A stretch of 64,000 nt of DNA from Malaya genurostris. Its lineage: Eukaryota > Arthropoda > Insecta > Diptera > Culicidae. Below, in pieces: positions 10,670-24,330 of the stretch. The notes below the pieces were generated by a model. It did no database searches. It saw nothing but the letters and a program-made list of their open reading frames with translations, and had not been told where the DNA came from. Every line of letters starts with the position of its first letter. Within the stretch, counting starts at the first letter, position 1. The DNA is taken from positions 154,269,641 through 154,333,640 of the forward strand of contig NC_080570.1 of assembly GCF_030247185.1 (NCBI RefSeq), given 5' to 3'. The position numbers were made by a program, and so were the translations under genes.

Positions 10670-11400
10670 TCATATACCATTCGATTCAGTTCGGCGAGGT
10701 CTCAAAATGTCTGTATTTTTCACTGGTCCAGAGATTTTTTTTTTCATTCTAGACTAAAATTTGAAAAGCGCGTCTGTGGCGTCGTACGGTGGATTAACTG
10801 AGAATTTTGAGAGAAAAATTTTATTTTAGATTTTTGAGAAATCGCATTTTTTGGCTGTATATATATTTTAGAAAGCTCAACTTCTTCTTGGACACAATTT
10901 TCGTTGAAACTATATATTTTGAGTTACAATGGTTTAAAAACAATGCGGTTTAAAACACATAAAAAATTAATCTTAAAATCTCTTGACCAGTGATAAATAC
11001 TTTATTTGCCATACCGATCACACATGTACACTTTCATGTTTGTCGGGCCAGAATTTTGAAATTTCTGGACGATTTGGCGTAGAATTGCTTCATAGTCTAC
11101 TATATTTTATCCGTATCGAACTAACGGTTCCAGAGTAACGAGGTAAAATGTGCAAAAACTGAAAAATTTCATTCAATTTTCTCAATTTTATTTAATTGAT
11201 TTTCAAAAGCTGATATTCAAATGATAGGCTCTAAAGTTTCTTAGCCAGATACTGAATTTTATTTGGATCGAACTACTGGTTCCAGACTAACGATGAGAAT
11301 GTGCAAAAAAATGAAACAAAGAAATCGCTCAACCGATTTGCATATATTTGGGTTCAAATGAAAGGTCTTGAAATTCCATAGAATGTTATTTCACTTTATC
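10670..11400 (+). repeat. Degenerate modules of the helentron-like family
   Basis: Remnants include cataccattcgattcagttcggcgagg-type sequence near 10672-10700 and several 'ggttccagactaacgatgag', 'ttcaaatgaaaggtcttgaaat' and 'agatacgacttccagttac' motifs to about 11420. These match the internal modules of the A/B elements, but end sequences are lacking, so this is a fragment or a very old copy. Confidence 0.5.
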
Positions 11401-11404
11401 CAGA

Positions 11405-12440
11405 TACGACTTCCAGTTACGGATCAATTTCAGGAGCTTCCGCCTAACTAGAGCCCAGTACTTCTCAACTGGACGAAGTTCTGGACAGTTTGGTGGTTTG
11501 GCTGGTTTTGGTACGTATTTTACCTCGTCCCAGTTTGGCGATTCAATTCATAGGGTACTGGTATGTTCGAGCCCCGACCTAGAAGGGTTCTTAGTGTCAG
11601 TAGGATCGTGGCATCATTCGGGAAATAATTCTGTACTCTATGACACGCCCGTGATGTCTGTTGAAACAGAAAGATCAAATTCCGCAAAAGGAATGCAATA
11701 CCAAGCCTTTGCTTTTGACCTCTTGTACCTTATATCATTCCAGGACAGATTTCGCATAGTGGTCAGAGGCCGAACTATTTTAAAATAGAGCTGGAGAATA
11801 GTGGTTACTGACACATAGTATCAACCGCTTTTGCAGACATTGCTTCTCGTACACATCCTTATTGATAGTACCGGTAGAAACAAGACTTTTAAGATATTCG
11901 ACCATAACTACATATGGCCTGCCAAATAAAAACACTTCTACGGGAATTCGAGCACCTTTTTCTTCTAGATATGCTCGGCGACGGTTTTTCGGCGCATTGC
12001 GGTATAAAAAACCAGACCCGGAAGCTGTTGAAAGTCTTCGAGCACGTATGTTTCGTCGTCCATTTTGGTAAAAAAAAATTATCAAATTGGTGCAAAGCTT
12101 CTTAGCACCACTTTTTGCAGTGAAATTTTTCTTTTTCACTTTGTACCCCTCCGGTCCTTGCCTATGCTTCACTATTTGTACCATATGATTTCGACTTCCC
12201 TATATCACGAGCCACATTTCGCACCGTACAATTAAGACTTTTCCAAATAATGGCTACCACCTTCTTGTTCATTTGTAGAGAGCATACTTTTCGATTTGTT
12301 TTCCTTCTTACCTTCCAATCAACAGTCAAGCGCTGGTGGAAAGATTTGCAAACATAAAACAGAGTACTTTTCGGTAGTTTTATTTCCTTTACAAGAACCG
12401 CACTGATAAATTCGTGATTTGCTACCGTTAGTACAAAATG
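11405..12440 (-). pseudogene. IS630-Tc1 (DD37E-like) transposase relic
   Basis: Read on the complement strand from about 12,440: an N-terminal region with SLNCTVRNVARDIG near 12,215-12,260; DDETYVLEDFQQLPGLVFY near 12,000-12,060, carrying the first catalytic Asp; and KSLVSTGTINKDVYEKQCLQKRLI near 11,820-11,895, the conserved block between the first and second catalytic regions. After a SINE insertion, KYVPKPAKPPNCPELRPVEKYWALVRRKL near 11,430-11,515 carries the catalytic Glu. The block containing the second Asp is degraded next to the SINE. Stops and frameshifts show it is dead. The order and motifs agree with the ITmD37E element at 31260-32401. Confidence 0.8.
11518..11722 (+). mobile_element. 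tRNA-derived SINE inside the IS630 relic
   Basis: About 205 bp interrupt the transposase between its 'W-x-DLASCHY' equivalent and KYVPKP. A B-box (atgttcgagccccgac) lies at about 11,561 with an A-box-like tggcgattcaa about 30 bases upstream. The body contains ttagtgtcagtaggatcgtg and tctgttgaaacagaa...ggaatgcaa, which I recall from culicine SINEs. The flanks ttggtacgta and cttgtacctta may be a decayed target duplication. Boundaries are approximate. Confidence 0.65.
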
Positions 12441-12586
12441 CGATTGTTCACTTTCTTCAGTGTCATTTTACTGAATGTAACAAGAATGTAAACATTTTTT
12501 AGCACGGAGTAAAGTGGAGAGTCCCAGCTGTCATAGAAGTGAAGCGTTTTAGCGATCCACGGAATATGTCAAAACCTATTCGAAAG

Positions 12587-12730
12587 CATTTAGGGGTTTT
12601 TGGTTTGTACAAAAATTACATATTTCGATTTCTTCGCGTTTCGCCTTCGACTCATCAGTGCTTAAAGCAGCTCAAATTGAAAATCGAAACGAAATATGTA
12701 CTTTTTGTACGAACCAAAAACCCCTAAATG
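12587..12730. repeat. Hairpin element with about 45-bp arms
   Basis: The left arm catttaggggtttttggttt-gtacaaaaa-acatatttcga and the right arm (its complement ending at 12730) are nearly identical. They are separated by about 50 bases. TTCGAA stands just outside both arms. The loop holds the left terminal repeat of the foldback element at 12631-12952, so two inverted-repeat structures interlock here. Confidence 0.75.
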
Positions 12731-12952
12731 TTCGAATCTCGCGGCGGCCAGTAGTCGGCCGTCGCTCGTTTTCGCCCGAGACTTCAGATAGGATATGACA
12801 CTTAGTGTAATATCCTTAAAGGGTCACATAAATTGTGTGAACTTAACGTCTGCTAATCGGTTCAAATTGAACTGTTGAGCGGAGATGGCGGTTCAATTCG
12901 AAATGATTTAGGCACTGATGAGCCGAAAGCGAAACGCGAAGAAATCTACACG
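12631..12952. mobile_element. Foldback element, family D
   Basis: Inverted ends are atttcttcgcgtttcgcctt-cgactcatcagtgc at 12631-12664 and their complement gcactgatgagccgaaag-cgaaacgcgaagaaat at 12910-12945. These ends belong to a dispersed family with consensus 'cgtttcgtcttcgactcatcagtgc-ttagcag' (see also 49045-50105 and 55374-57061). The interior has no coding capacity. Confidence 0.65.
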
Positions 12953-15522
12953 GACGGTAAAGTGTCAGAAATTTAATGTGGATAGTCTTTATGTTTTCAA
13001 ACTATTGTGGGGAAAAATCAGATCATAAACACACAATTCCTCTCCTCAGGAATAGAAGAATAATAGGACAAGGAATTTGTAGAATCTGTTTTATCATGCG
13101 CTTAGATTACTAGATGTGTTTTAGAAGGGCAGGAGTTACAGGAGTTCTTAATGACAGGAAAGCTTACGAGAGCTGATAGAAGCGGAACAAATCGCACCGA
13201 ACCTAGAAGACAGTTCCACTCGAACATAAAAAATAATCGACAACTCCTCTCAAATTACGGTTCAACCAATCTTGAACATTAAATAGAAATGATTCGAATG
13301 AGAACGAGTTTGATTCAAGTTCAGACGACTAATCAAATGCCCTGGTAAACGAGTATTTCATCGCGTCCCTAATACTACAATCGTACTTTTGAAGCATCCA
13401 TTTTCCCAGGGAAAGAGGTTTTGCCAGTGGAAAATAGAAATCCCAGTAAATACCACCCACCAGACCGGCTTAGTATGCCAGGGTGAGTTCATGCTTATTG
13501 ACTCGACAACATTTCATAACAAATCCCGGCATTATGCTGCTCCGTCGGTGGTTCATTGCGGATCTTAGCAGCCGATATTGAAAACGGAATTTATTCGGAA
13601 TCAGTAGGAAATTCCCACTGACAACAGGACCGGTAAGCAAACTCCGATATTCCGTGCAGCACTTCTCTAAATCTTGCCGGTAATCCTTTCCTGCCGGGCT
13701 GCTGCTGGGCCCGGGTAAGTCGTTCAATTTCGCTTCCCCGTCAAGCTCCGACGAGAAAGTCGAATCGGGCGTCAAAGTTCACCGTGGAGTAGCTGAATTC
13801 CTTGGAAGTACTGTAATCACAGCTGTGCGTTCCCCCGTTTCCTTCGCACGAGAAATTGATTCCCTCCTCCGCTAAACCGAAGCGAGGACGAACGAACGAA
13901 TGAACGTGAAACATAAAATGTTTGAGGGATTTGGTTTCTATGTTTCTCCGACGGCATCGACCGTCCCCGCATCGTTCCATTGCGGCGGCAGTAAGGCAAT
14001 TTATTTCGTAATTTATTTCCTTCGTGACAACCTGGGCCTTTCCTCCTAGCACAACAACAATCGAATCAATTCCGAATGCTTGTTGCCGAATGATGTTGCC
14101 GACGCGTGACAGTTGACTGTTGCCGCCGCCGCCTGGCCGTACTAGAACTGATTTTCCCGCCATTGCGTTCTGCGCACGCGTCACCTCACTTGCATGCAAG
14201 TTTCGCCGGAATCCCAAATCAAACGAAACTCGGGAAACGGTCGTGTGTGTTCCCCGCATCGAGCAGTTACTCGTCGAATCGCTTCAACTACGGTCGAATA
14301 TCCGTCGTCGCTGCCGTCCACGGCAGGCATCGCTGGCTTTTGGATTGTATCGGATTTTTACTATTTCTTTCGCGCAAACAGAGAAAAAAAACGCAGTGAT
14401 GTTTCCGGTCCCGAAAGGTGGTACCAGAGGGTAAATGGCCGTGAAGGCAATCGCCGCCAGACGCGCTACCCGTGGCACCGTGGATTGAGTGATATTTGCG
14501 TGGCCAAGTGCTGCTTGTTGTCCTTCGTTTGCGGGTAGTTGAATTCCGCTAAAGTGGGAACCGGAGCAACGGGGGTCGCGTGATTAAGTTCGCTCCCGGG
14601 AACAAGAGGGTGACATAACCATTCCGGGAAAGTCAAGTTTTGTGTACTACGCGGTGGAACCCTGGGTTGGGGTGGGTAAACGTTTTACGGACCGGAATCG
14701 ACCAGTTCCAGACTGTCGAAACGAATGAAGAGGATAGGAAATAGTTGCTTAGCGGTGACCGGGTGACGGAAGTTCGAGAAGAGAGCAGCTAATGAGTGCG
14801 TGACCGTAATCAGATACAGTCGCAGTTGTGTTTGAAGAGATTTACATCAAACGAAAAGTGAAGGCAAAGTGCTTTGATTTGAATTACGAAAGCAGAATAT
14901 CTTGAAGAGTCAAAGCATGTAGTTCAAATTGAAAAGTTTACTTGAGCGTTGCTAATTTGGGATTTGTGATTGTTCGCGGAGGATCAACAGAGGCGTGAGG
15001 CGAAAGTTTTTCTTTGAGTTTTTTTTTCTTCCTTCCTCCACTGTCTACATTGCTGGTGAAAATTGATGGGGCAGGTATTGGATTGAGGGGAGAATAAAAA
15101 AGCATCTCACGTCTTCGGTGGCGGCACCGAAAGCAGACTAAGCCTAGAAAGTGGAGGAGCCGTGCTGGAGTTGAATTACTACCGTAAGTGTCGGCAGAAC
15201 ATTTCGAATAGGGAAACTTTGAAAACACGTAAAATAGCGGTGAGTTATTTGGTAACGGGATTCGGGAAAAGCAACGAAAGCAAAGTTTTCTTATATGTGT
15301 GTATGTTATGTATATAGATTACCTGTCAGAGCCGCAGGACATGGAGTGGCGATCAGGTGTACCGTGACAGCAAGTCGCGAAGCTTGTTTCAACTTTTAAA
15401 TGTACCTGAGCAAGGATGCAAACTGCCTCCCATTTTTTATTACCGTAGTCTGCTTACCCACATCTACATTTTTTATTTTTCTTACTGTACCGTGTTGATG
15501 CATCCAAACTAAAATTCTATTA
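12953..15522. other. GC-richer unique stretch; possible regulatory or 5' UTR DNA
   Basis: No mobile-element motif was found. About 13,470-15,240 is clearly GC-richer than the rest. Minus-strand frames of up to 172 codons exist (for example 13741-14259) but lack domain signatures and overlap plus-strand frames of similar length, so I do not call them genes. The purine-rich 14,580-14,940 and a gtaagt at 15,184 would suit an untranslated exon with a splice donor on the plus strand, but this is speculation. Confidence 0.3.
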
Positions 15523-16045
15523 CAGTAGGCGTGCGATGCAGTATCGCGTTAAAAACTACGGCTGGAACCACAGCCGTTCGAAGTAGGTAGAAATTATATT
15601 TTTCCACATTTTACTGCCTCCTTGTTCGCGCTACTGTACCACAAAAAAAAGTAGCTCGTGGCGGTAGAAAAATGTACTTTGCCGTTGTAGAAAAATGTAC
15701 ATGAGTGCGATAGAAAATGTACTTTACGGTAGGCGCTGCACATTGCCTATTTCGTTCATTATTTTGAAGATGACTTTCACGTATTCGCACGTGTGACTAG
15801 TCAATGAATGCTTTAAGGGCTTGTTGGTTGGACAAGTAAACTGAACTCGGCTATACCGGTTACCGTTTTCCTATTCGGGAAGCCTAAAAAATAATGGTTA
15901 CAAAAGATTTCAAATGAAACTAACATCGATATCTTTGAGGTGGTTAGATCGCTTCTGGCAGTCTTCGAATCAAATAGAAGGGTCATTCGTTCGGAAATAA
16001 TAATTTAATCGTTCTCCGGTGTGAAATAATTTTAACCGTTATATA

Positions 16046-16282
16046 GGGTAACAAAGGTATATTGGCCACTTCATATATTTTGGCCCACCTAACAAACTTT
16101 ATCGATTTTATCGAATTTAATTGATGTGAAGTAACTCATGTTACATAAATTTGAAGGTAAACACATTAAATTACCTATTGCGGAAGGGTTTTTCAAAGAT
16201 ATTACAACATTTGATGGATATTTATTCAAAGTGGGCCAAAATAAAATCAATCCTAAAGTGGGCCAAAATACCTCTGTTACCC
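16046..16282. mobile_element. 237-bp MITE with TA duplication
   Basis: Inverted ends are gggtaacaaaggtatattgg at 16,046 and, complemented from 16,282, gggtaacagaggtattttgg. TA stands on both sides (16,044-45 and 16,283-84). The interior repeats 'gtgggccaaaat' (near 16,234 and 16,257) and is non-coding. TA duplication suggests mobilisation by a Tc1/mariner-type transposase. It lies inside the hAT element, between the left end and the transposase gene. Confidence 0.85.
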
Positions 16283-16622
16283 TAAATGAAGATAAAAAAT
16301 AACATTTTTTTTGGTATTTAGATCAAATCAAAGTTATTAGATTGAGTGAAAAATTTCCATTTTCCGCATTTCGAAATGTTTTGATTGAATGTAAAAATTG
16401 TGATTCTGCACTTCGAACGAGTGATGTTTTTTTTGTATGGAAAGCTCGAACTTCATCGAAATACACAATAGGAATGATTATTTGTTTATTTGATCGATTA
16501 CGCAGAGAACAGGATTCAGCATATTATGAAGTAATACGATAGTCTATGATTTTTTCATCCAGTTTAGATATATTTAAGTAGTATTATATTTTATATCACA
16601 GTGCAGTGTCATCATTCCTGTT

Positions 16623-18772
<2,150 letters not shown>

Positions 18773-19279
18773 TTTTCACGATCACGAATCGATTTGGAAA
18801 AAATAGGATTTCAGGAACAACAACATTCACTGTTAATGAAGGGAAAAAATTGACAAGTCGACGTAACCATTTCATAAGGTCACAAAAGTAAATTGTTTCT
18901 CTTTGTTTACTTTTTCATCTGCTAAAATCTAATCAGTACGTTTCAACGCAGCAAAGCATTGAATTCTTCATTTAAAAAGGGTCTTGAAAACAAATAATTC
19001 ATTACACCATTCGGGAAGATTATCAAGCATATCAAACGATCTACTATTTAAATAAAATATAATCTGGTCTTGAGAAATACAAAAAAATCGTCAACACATA
19101 ATGTTTATATATTAAATAATAATCATTTGTTAACGTTCAACGTAAACACGTGCGCTACCATTTTGAGCGAACAATGTAAAGTACAGCGGTAGAATACTTT
19201 TTTTCGACGGCGGTAGAAAGCTATATTACATTTTTAAAAGCGGCGGTAGCTTTGAGCAAATGTATCGCCCAGCCTACTG

Positions 19280-19848
19280 TAGAGTGCTGTAAACCTAAGA
19301 AAGAGTAGAATGAAGCAGAACAAAATATATTTTACCTTCACCGTTCTCATCGTCGCTGGTACACTCTCTAGAGTAAATGTATCTACCAGCAGTTGTAGCA
19401 GGCGGTAGCACTTTGAGTGTGTAGAATGTAGGGAAAGAAATGTATTTTACCGGTACCGTTCGCATCACTGTACCTGAGTCAAAGTTTTTCAATTGTTGTT
19501 GGATGAATGAGGCAGAGCAGAAGAGCAACCATAAACGAGTGCAGTATTATTCCGAGCGAGAGAACCGTGGCGACGGTTTTCTTTTTTGTGTCCACGTTTT
19601 TTCGAGGTTATACTGATGGGTTTTTCAAAGTACTACCAAAGCAATGAATACGATTTTGTTTTTCCGGACAAGTGCATTAAATGAAATAATTGATTTTTTC
19701 TGTATTACCTTTTCATTGTGTTTTCGACTCACCTGTGCATAACAGTTTTTGTCGAGTCGGTATACCACCTCGCAATTCAACATAAATCGCTAAAAAGACG
19801 TGAAGTTATTGCTACTTACAATGATTCCTATTGTTACATAGAGGATTC
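19280..19848. other. Flank of hAT element, no gene seen
   Basis: Further 'ggcggtagca' and 'taccttcaccgtt' motifs at 19,310-19,470 resemble the hAT subterminal repeats and could be part of an older related element. A family D-like motif (gttttcgactcacctgtgcat) occurs at 19,722. No reading frame is recognisable. Confidence 0.35.
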
Positions 19849-20700
19849 ATTTATCATTTATTTATTTATGAGCATGAAAAAAATCCGCTGGAGCTGAAAT
19901 CTACAATCTCTCTCTCCAGCAGGCATAAAACCTCCTCATCTTTTTATTCCAATATAAGGGTTCAATACTAAGTAATAGTATACCTCCAAGTGATGGTCGA
20001 AAGTGGCTGGCACGTAGCGTTGAAGGCCACATCTTCCTGTCCGTGTGGGTCCGCGGGAAACATCCTCAAGTTACGAAACTGTCCAGCGCATGCTGGACAT
20101 CGACGAGAGCGGCCCTTAGAGAGCGGTAATTAACAGTTATGCAGAAAAGAAGGACCAAAAAAGAGAGGGGTTTGAAGGAGGGAGGGTGGAAGGAATTAAA
20201 AGCGGCAAATGAGATGGTAATTGACTCCAAAGATGTTTAAGATATGGAGAAAGGGAGAGCAAAAATATTAGTAACGTCATAAAGATCCAGTTAGTTCCGA
20301 AGAGTGTTAGAGACAAACCTAAGGGTGAATGTTACTCTTAGTATCTGTTTAAGCATCGACGGAGAATGGGAGCAGTCATTCTAAGGAAGCACTTTAAGTA
20401 CTTTAACAGGTTTTAGGTCTTTAAATTTAGTTTACCTAACAATTCAATTTGAGATTGCAACAGATCTGATACGAAAATTGTGCTGGAGAAATCTCGACGA
20501 ACGGACAACAGGTCTAGATCGATCAGTTTACAGCGTTCCTGGTAGTTTGGAAGGTTGTCAGTATCTCTCCAAGGAAGACTACGAAGAGCGAAGCAAAGAA
20601 ATTTGTGCTGAATAACTTCGGTGCGATGCAATGATTTCATCCTTATGTTCATTCACCTCTCGGGTCTGAAAAATTTGTACGACTCTTTATTTCGAGGGTT
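19849..20700 (-). pseudogene. Non-LTR retrotransposon, RT C-terminal end and 3' UTR
   Basis: On the minus strand, 20652-20413 encodes RTEVIQHKFLCFALRSLPWRD and LPNYQERCKLIDLDLLSVRRD. This block follows the reverse transcriptase domain in jockey/CR1-type elements (thumb region onward). Downstream the frame decays. The element ends at 19,849-19,869 in an A-rich tail that reads taaataaataaatgataaat on the minus strand. The upstream RT part may be the fragment at 21,965-22,260, with younger elements lying between the two. Confidence 0.75.
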
Positions 20701-21560
20701 TTGCAGTTGGACCCAACAAATAAGTTACTATTCCAAAATATTTTTGGTGTAGTGACAAGATGCCAATTCAGGCCAAAATTGCGGGGAAGCGTCATGGCTG
20801 CGCAGAAACGATAACAATCGCGTTTCTAGACTTTCTTTACGATATATCTCCTTATATACCGTTCCGGCAGTGACGAGGCTTTGGTTTCCTCGACCACAGC
20901 TGCATATTGCCTGCTAAACCATTTTTTTTGGAAACTTTATTTCTAGGGTTTGCAGTTGGACTCAACGAATAAGTTACTATTCCAAAATATCTTTGATGTA
21001 GTAACAAAATGCCAATTCAGGCCAAAATTGCGGAGAAGCGTAGTGACGAGGCTTTGGTTTCATCGACCACGGCTGCATATTGCCTGCTAAACCAATGTTT
21101 TTTGGAAACTTGGCACAAAAAGTCTTTCCGGGGAGTCTTCCAGCAGATAAGTTCCATCGTCCGTTATCACGCAGAAAAACACAAAAATTCGCGATACAAC
21201 TTGCGAGCCCAGGTTTTAGCCGTTACATGCTGTTTATCATTACGGTTCAGTACAGTTTTCTTCTTAAACCTTGTCGGTGCTTGGAAACATGCACGAAAGT
21301 TGGAGCCATTTTTATATCTCCAGCCACAGCACGTACCGAAAGATCTGTTATCTTCTGCAATCTTTGCATCTCTTTCGTGTCCTCTTGGTGGTTCCTGAGG
21401 TCCGATTTTGTTTCGCTCCCAGCCTTTCTGGCTGTTGTCAAACGTTTATCGAAATATTTAAGAACGTTAGGGACAATGATTGCAGGAAAATCAAGTTTTC
21501 TTACTTATACTTACTGTTTTTTCGACGTCATCTTCGATCTAAAAGCTATCACCAAAATTT
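20696..21560 (-). pseudogene. IS630-Tc1 (DD37E-like) transposase relic with internal duplication
   Basis: On the minus strand, TAKTWARKLYREF (about 21,180-21,225) resembles the conserved 'TRARKLY' block. VITDDGTYLLEDSPERLFVPSF (about 21,110-21,175) carries the first catalytic Asp, and QAICSRGR followed by NQSLVTT (about 21,040-21,090) matches the 'WQAICSCG...PFVTT' block. A segment of the gene (about 20,946-21,112) is repeated at 20,696-20,940 with about 90% similarity, the outer copy carrying about 75 extra bases. The regions with the second Asp and the Glu were not found. Stops interrupt the frame. Confidence 0.7.
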
Positions 21561-21845
21561 TACACTAAGAACAGACATACATTCATCAGGGTCCAAAATA
21601 TTTCACGCGTTGGTGAAATATTTCCAAAGATATAGTATTACGGAGTGTCCAGATTTTGGCACGAACAAGCCGTATTAATTAGATTTCATTACTACATGAA
21701 ATGAAAAGTCCCTCCTCTCCTACCAAATTTCATGACAATCTTTCCACTAGTGTTTGAATAACTGCTGATCGTGTCAGACGAGCTCTAGTTTTCATCAAGC
21801 GATGGAAAAAGACGCATCAAAGCATTCATGGATAAAAGCAACGGC

Positions 21846-21950
21846 AAAATTGAAAGAATGATTTGCGGTACGGATTGGTCGTCGAATGCTGAGGTCATTG
21901 CAGAAACGGAAGCCTATTTTGAAGGACATAACAAATCTTTTTTAAGGGTA
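21846..21950 (+). pseudogene. Mariner transposase fragment
   Basis: The frame reads SSNAEVIAETEAYFEGHNKSF, the block near the mariner C-terminus (compare 24,060-24,330). It begins with gatttgcggtacggattggt, the same words that begin the larger fragment at 24,073, followed by a deletion of about 115 bases relative to it. No ends were found. Confidence 0.65.
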
Positions 21951-21964
21951 TCAAAATAAAAAGT

Positions 21965-22260
21965 GAGAATAGCACCGGTCTGAAGTTACTGCCTTGAGGT
22001 AGCTCCACCTTAATTAGGCAGTATGAGCTACGAGCATAGCCGAGGGATACGAATTGTTTCCTGTTGGCCAAATAACTTTTAAGAACGTCTTTAGTAACAC
22101 GCTAATCCCATATCGATCTAGCTTTTGTAACAGAATGTTCTGGTCCAACGTATCAAACACTTTCCTAAGATATAAGAATAACGCGCCAACAACCTTTTTT
22201 GAATCAATTTCATTAACAAGACAAATCAGTAATAGCGGTTGTGGTGCAATCTGTACAGGA
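21965..22260 (-). pseudogene. Reverse transcriptase fragment (non-LTR type)
   Basis: On the minus strand, RKVFDTLDQNILLQKLDRYGI (about 22,130-22,200) matches the '(D)L.KAFDTVDH..LL.KL..YGI' motif of non-LTR RT, with the first catalytic Asp position replaced. After a frameshift come SYLANRKQFVSLG and LPQGSNFRPVLFSLF (about 21,965-22,090), the 'G-x-PQGS-x-L-x-P-x-L-F' motif. The catalytic YADD region is absent. It may belong to the same element as 19,849-20,700. Confidence 0.75.
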
Positions 22261-22760
22261 CGTTGTTAATATAATTAGAAAAGTTAAGCATTATGTTAAC
22301 CTAAAGGTTTTCCAGAACATTACTGAATACTGATACAGTGGAATTTGTACGATAAGCGTTTCACGCTTTGGTTTGTTCTTACTGATGTTGGTGGGAGAAA
22401 CTCACGTCGACATCCAGTTCCGTCTGAAGCACTAGAAGAAATGAACGTTTTTCGATTAAAGTTTACCTTTTATACTTGTCCAACAGTACATCGGAATTGA
22501 TATGTGCCTAACTACCTCAAAACCGTTGTGCAGGTGCTAAAAAGCAAGTAAGTGTGATGAGTTTTCCTCATTATTTCCAAAGTCTTAGAAAACGTTGTTT
22601 TTGAGTTATTTATGGTTAACTCACACTGTTGTAAATAATATCACAACTTCCTGATCAAATTTCCGATAACTTGTAGAAAAAATGATGTTATTTTTTTCAA
22701 ACCAACGATTAACGCTTGACAATTGCCCAAACGTTCTCTCTTGGACGAAAATCGAAATCG
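22261..22760. other. No recognisable gene
   Basis: Short open frames only. No domain, repeat end or family motif was recognised. Confidence 0.3.
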
Positions 22761-22764
22761 AAAC

Positions 22765-22960
22765 GGAGGGAATTCTTTTTTTTCTCAATAAAATCCATAT
22801 CCGCTTAAACTATTCGATGAAATTCCTTACAGTAGTGGCAGCTAGCTAAGTCAGACCAGCATTTCACGGGACCGTTATATATAACCTTCTCTCGTAGTTT
22901 CCGGTCATAATGTTTTGCCCATTCCAACGTTAACCTATTTCACACAGCTTTCGAAAAGTT
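22765..22960 (-). pseudogene. Possible IS630-Tc1 transposase fragment
   Basis: On the minus strand, about 22,830-22,895 reads YNGPVKCWSDLASCHYCKEF. The 'W-x-DLASCHY' block is the conserved surrounding of the second catalytic Asp in DD37E elements. Flanking sequence cannot be matched confidently, so the extent is a guess. Confidence 0.4.
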
Positions 22961-24055
22961 CAGCCTGACCATGACCATGGATTTTCAACGTAAGACTGCG
23001 GCATTTTTCTCCTCTTTCTCGATCCATTCCTAACTTCATTTTGACTGTGTGCTTGAATTCTAACGAAATTTTTCACCACTGATTAAACATATCTTCCTCA
23101 TCAAAAGCACTGCCAAAAAGTTCTTCTCGAAATAAAGAAACGTTCCTGCAGCAGAAATGTTCAGGTTGCATCGGAAAAATTGGTTGGTCCCTTAGAGTTT
23201 ACTCGTCCGTTCATGTTAATAAAATCCAACGTCTATCATCAACCGATGCTGTATTCAGTATTCAGTTTTCTGATGGATGATGTTATGTCGACTCATACAT
23301 CATGGTATCACATCCCTTCTTTGCATTCATTCGAGTAGTTCATGATATGCTACGATAATTTTTTGCTCTATTGGGTTGGCCTACAGCAATCGATCTAAAA
23401 AAAAACAAAGCATCTTTTTCGTTTAAACGATTTTGGCTACGAAACCTACGAGTTCCTTTGAACCTTCATTCGATTTTGCTACACCAACCGGTTGCACCCT
23501 CTTTTGGCACCGCATTCCAATGCCCATTCCGAAGCAAATCTGCAATAACATAAAGACAATATGTGATGTTAACAGCATAAATGTTATAATGAATTCTTCT
23601 ATGAGCTATGATGGTTGCATATATGTTCAATCGAATGAGCTTAGCTAGTAGCTATTTCGTACAGATGGTCTTGATTTAATAACTTATTCAGTAACCTGGG
23701 TACGTGCTACAACTCGTTTATAAATTCATCAAATCACCACATTGATCAGAGCTGCAAATATGAATACAAATTGAAACGGTAGATGACGAAATGGATCTTC
23801 TTAAAGATCCGAGCAGAATATTCAATTCGAGACGAGTAAAATTGATTGAAATCGGCCTAGATAAGATGCGATTTTTCAGAGCTATGTGGTTTTAAAATGC
23901 GAATTTTCAAAGTTTTTAAGAATATTGTCGTACAAAATAATATAACCATTCTCTTTTTTTTTGCGCTTGATCTATAATTCTAATGCAACTCAGTAATTCA
24001 ACACTTCCAATACTTCTAAGTAGAGGTAAATTCAGTAACGTTGGAAGGATAAAAC
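22961..24055. other. Non-coding stretch with module fragment
   Basis: No gene is recognisable. At about 23,690-23,900 there are degenerate traces of the helentron-like modules (gagacgagtaaaattgattg, aaatcggcctagataag). attgggttggcctaca at 23,370 resembles a mariner end, but no partner was found. Confidence 0.35.
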
Positions 24056-24059
24056 AGTA

Positions 24060-24330
24060 ACATTGAAATTGAATGATTTGCGGTACGGATTGGTTCACCG
24101 TCCCCCGTATTTTCCAAATCTGGCCCCAGCGACTATTATATATTTCCAAACCTGAAAAGGTTTCTCCAGGGAAAGAAATTTTTGTCGAATGCTGGGGTCA
24201 TTGCAGACATGGAAGCCTATTCTTAAGGTCTTGTCGAATCTCTTTTTTTCAAAGGGCATCAGAATGTTGGAGGGTCGAGTGTATCGCTCTAGATGGAGAT
24301 TGTATAGAAGAATAAAAATTTTTATGTAAA
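24060..24330 (+). pseudogene. Mariner transposase C-terminal fragment
   Basis: The reading frame, with one or two shifts, gives VHRPPYFPNLAPSDYYIFPNL, LSNAGVIADMEAYS and GIRMLEGRVYRSR. This is the order of the 'PPYSPDLAPSDYHLF...SNEEVI...YF..G..LE.RW.KC' region in irritans-type mariners. It carries the third catalytic position (SD-Y). Upstream parts are missing. Confidence 0.75.

Noticed and set aside
13741..14259. 172-codon minus-strand frame in the GC-rich stretch
   Set aside because: No domain, overlapping frames of similar length on the other strand, and no splice or start context.
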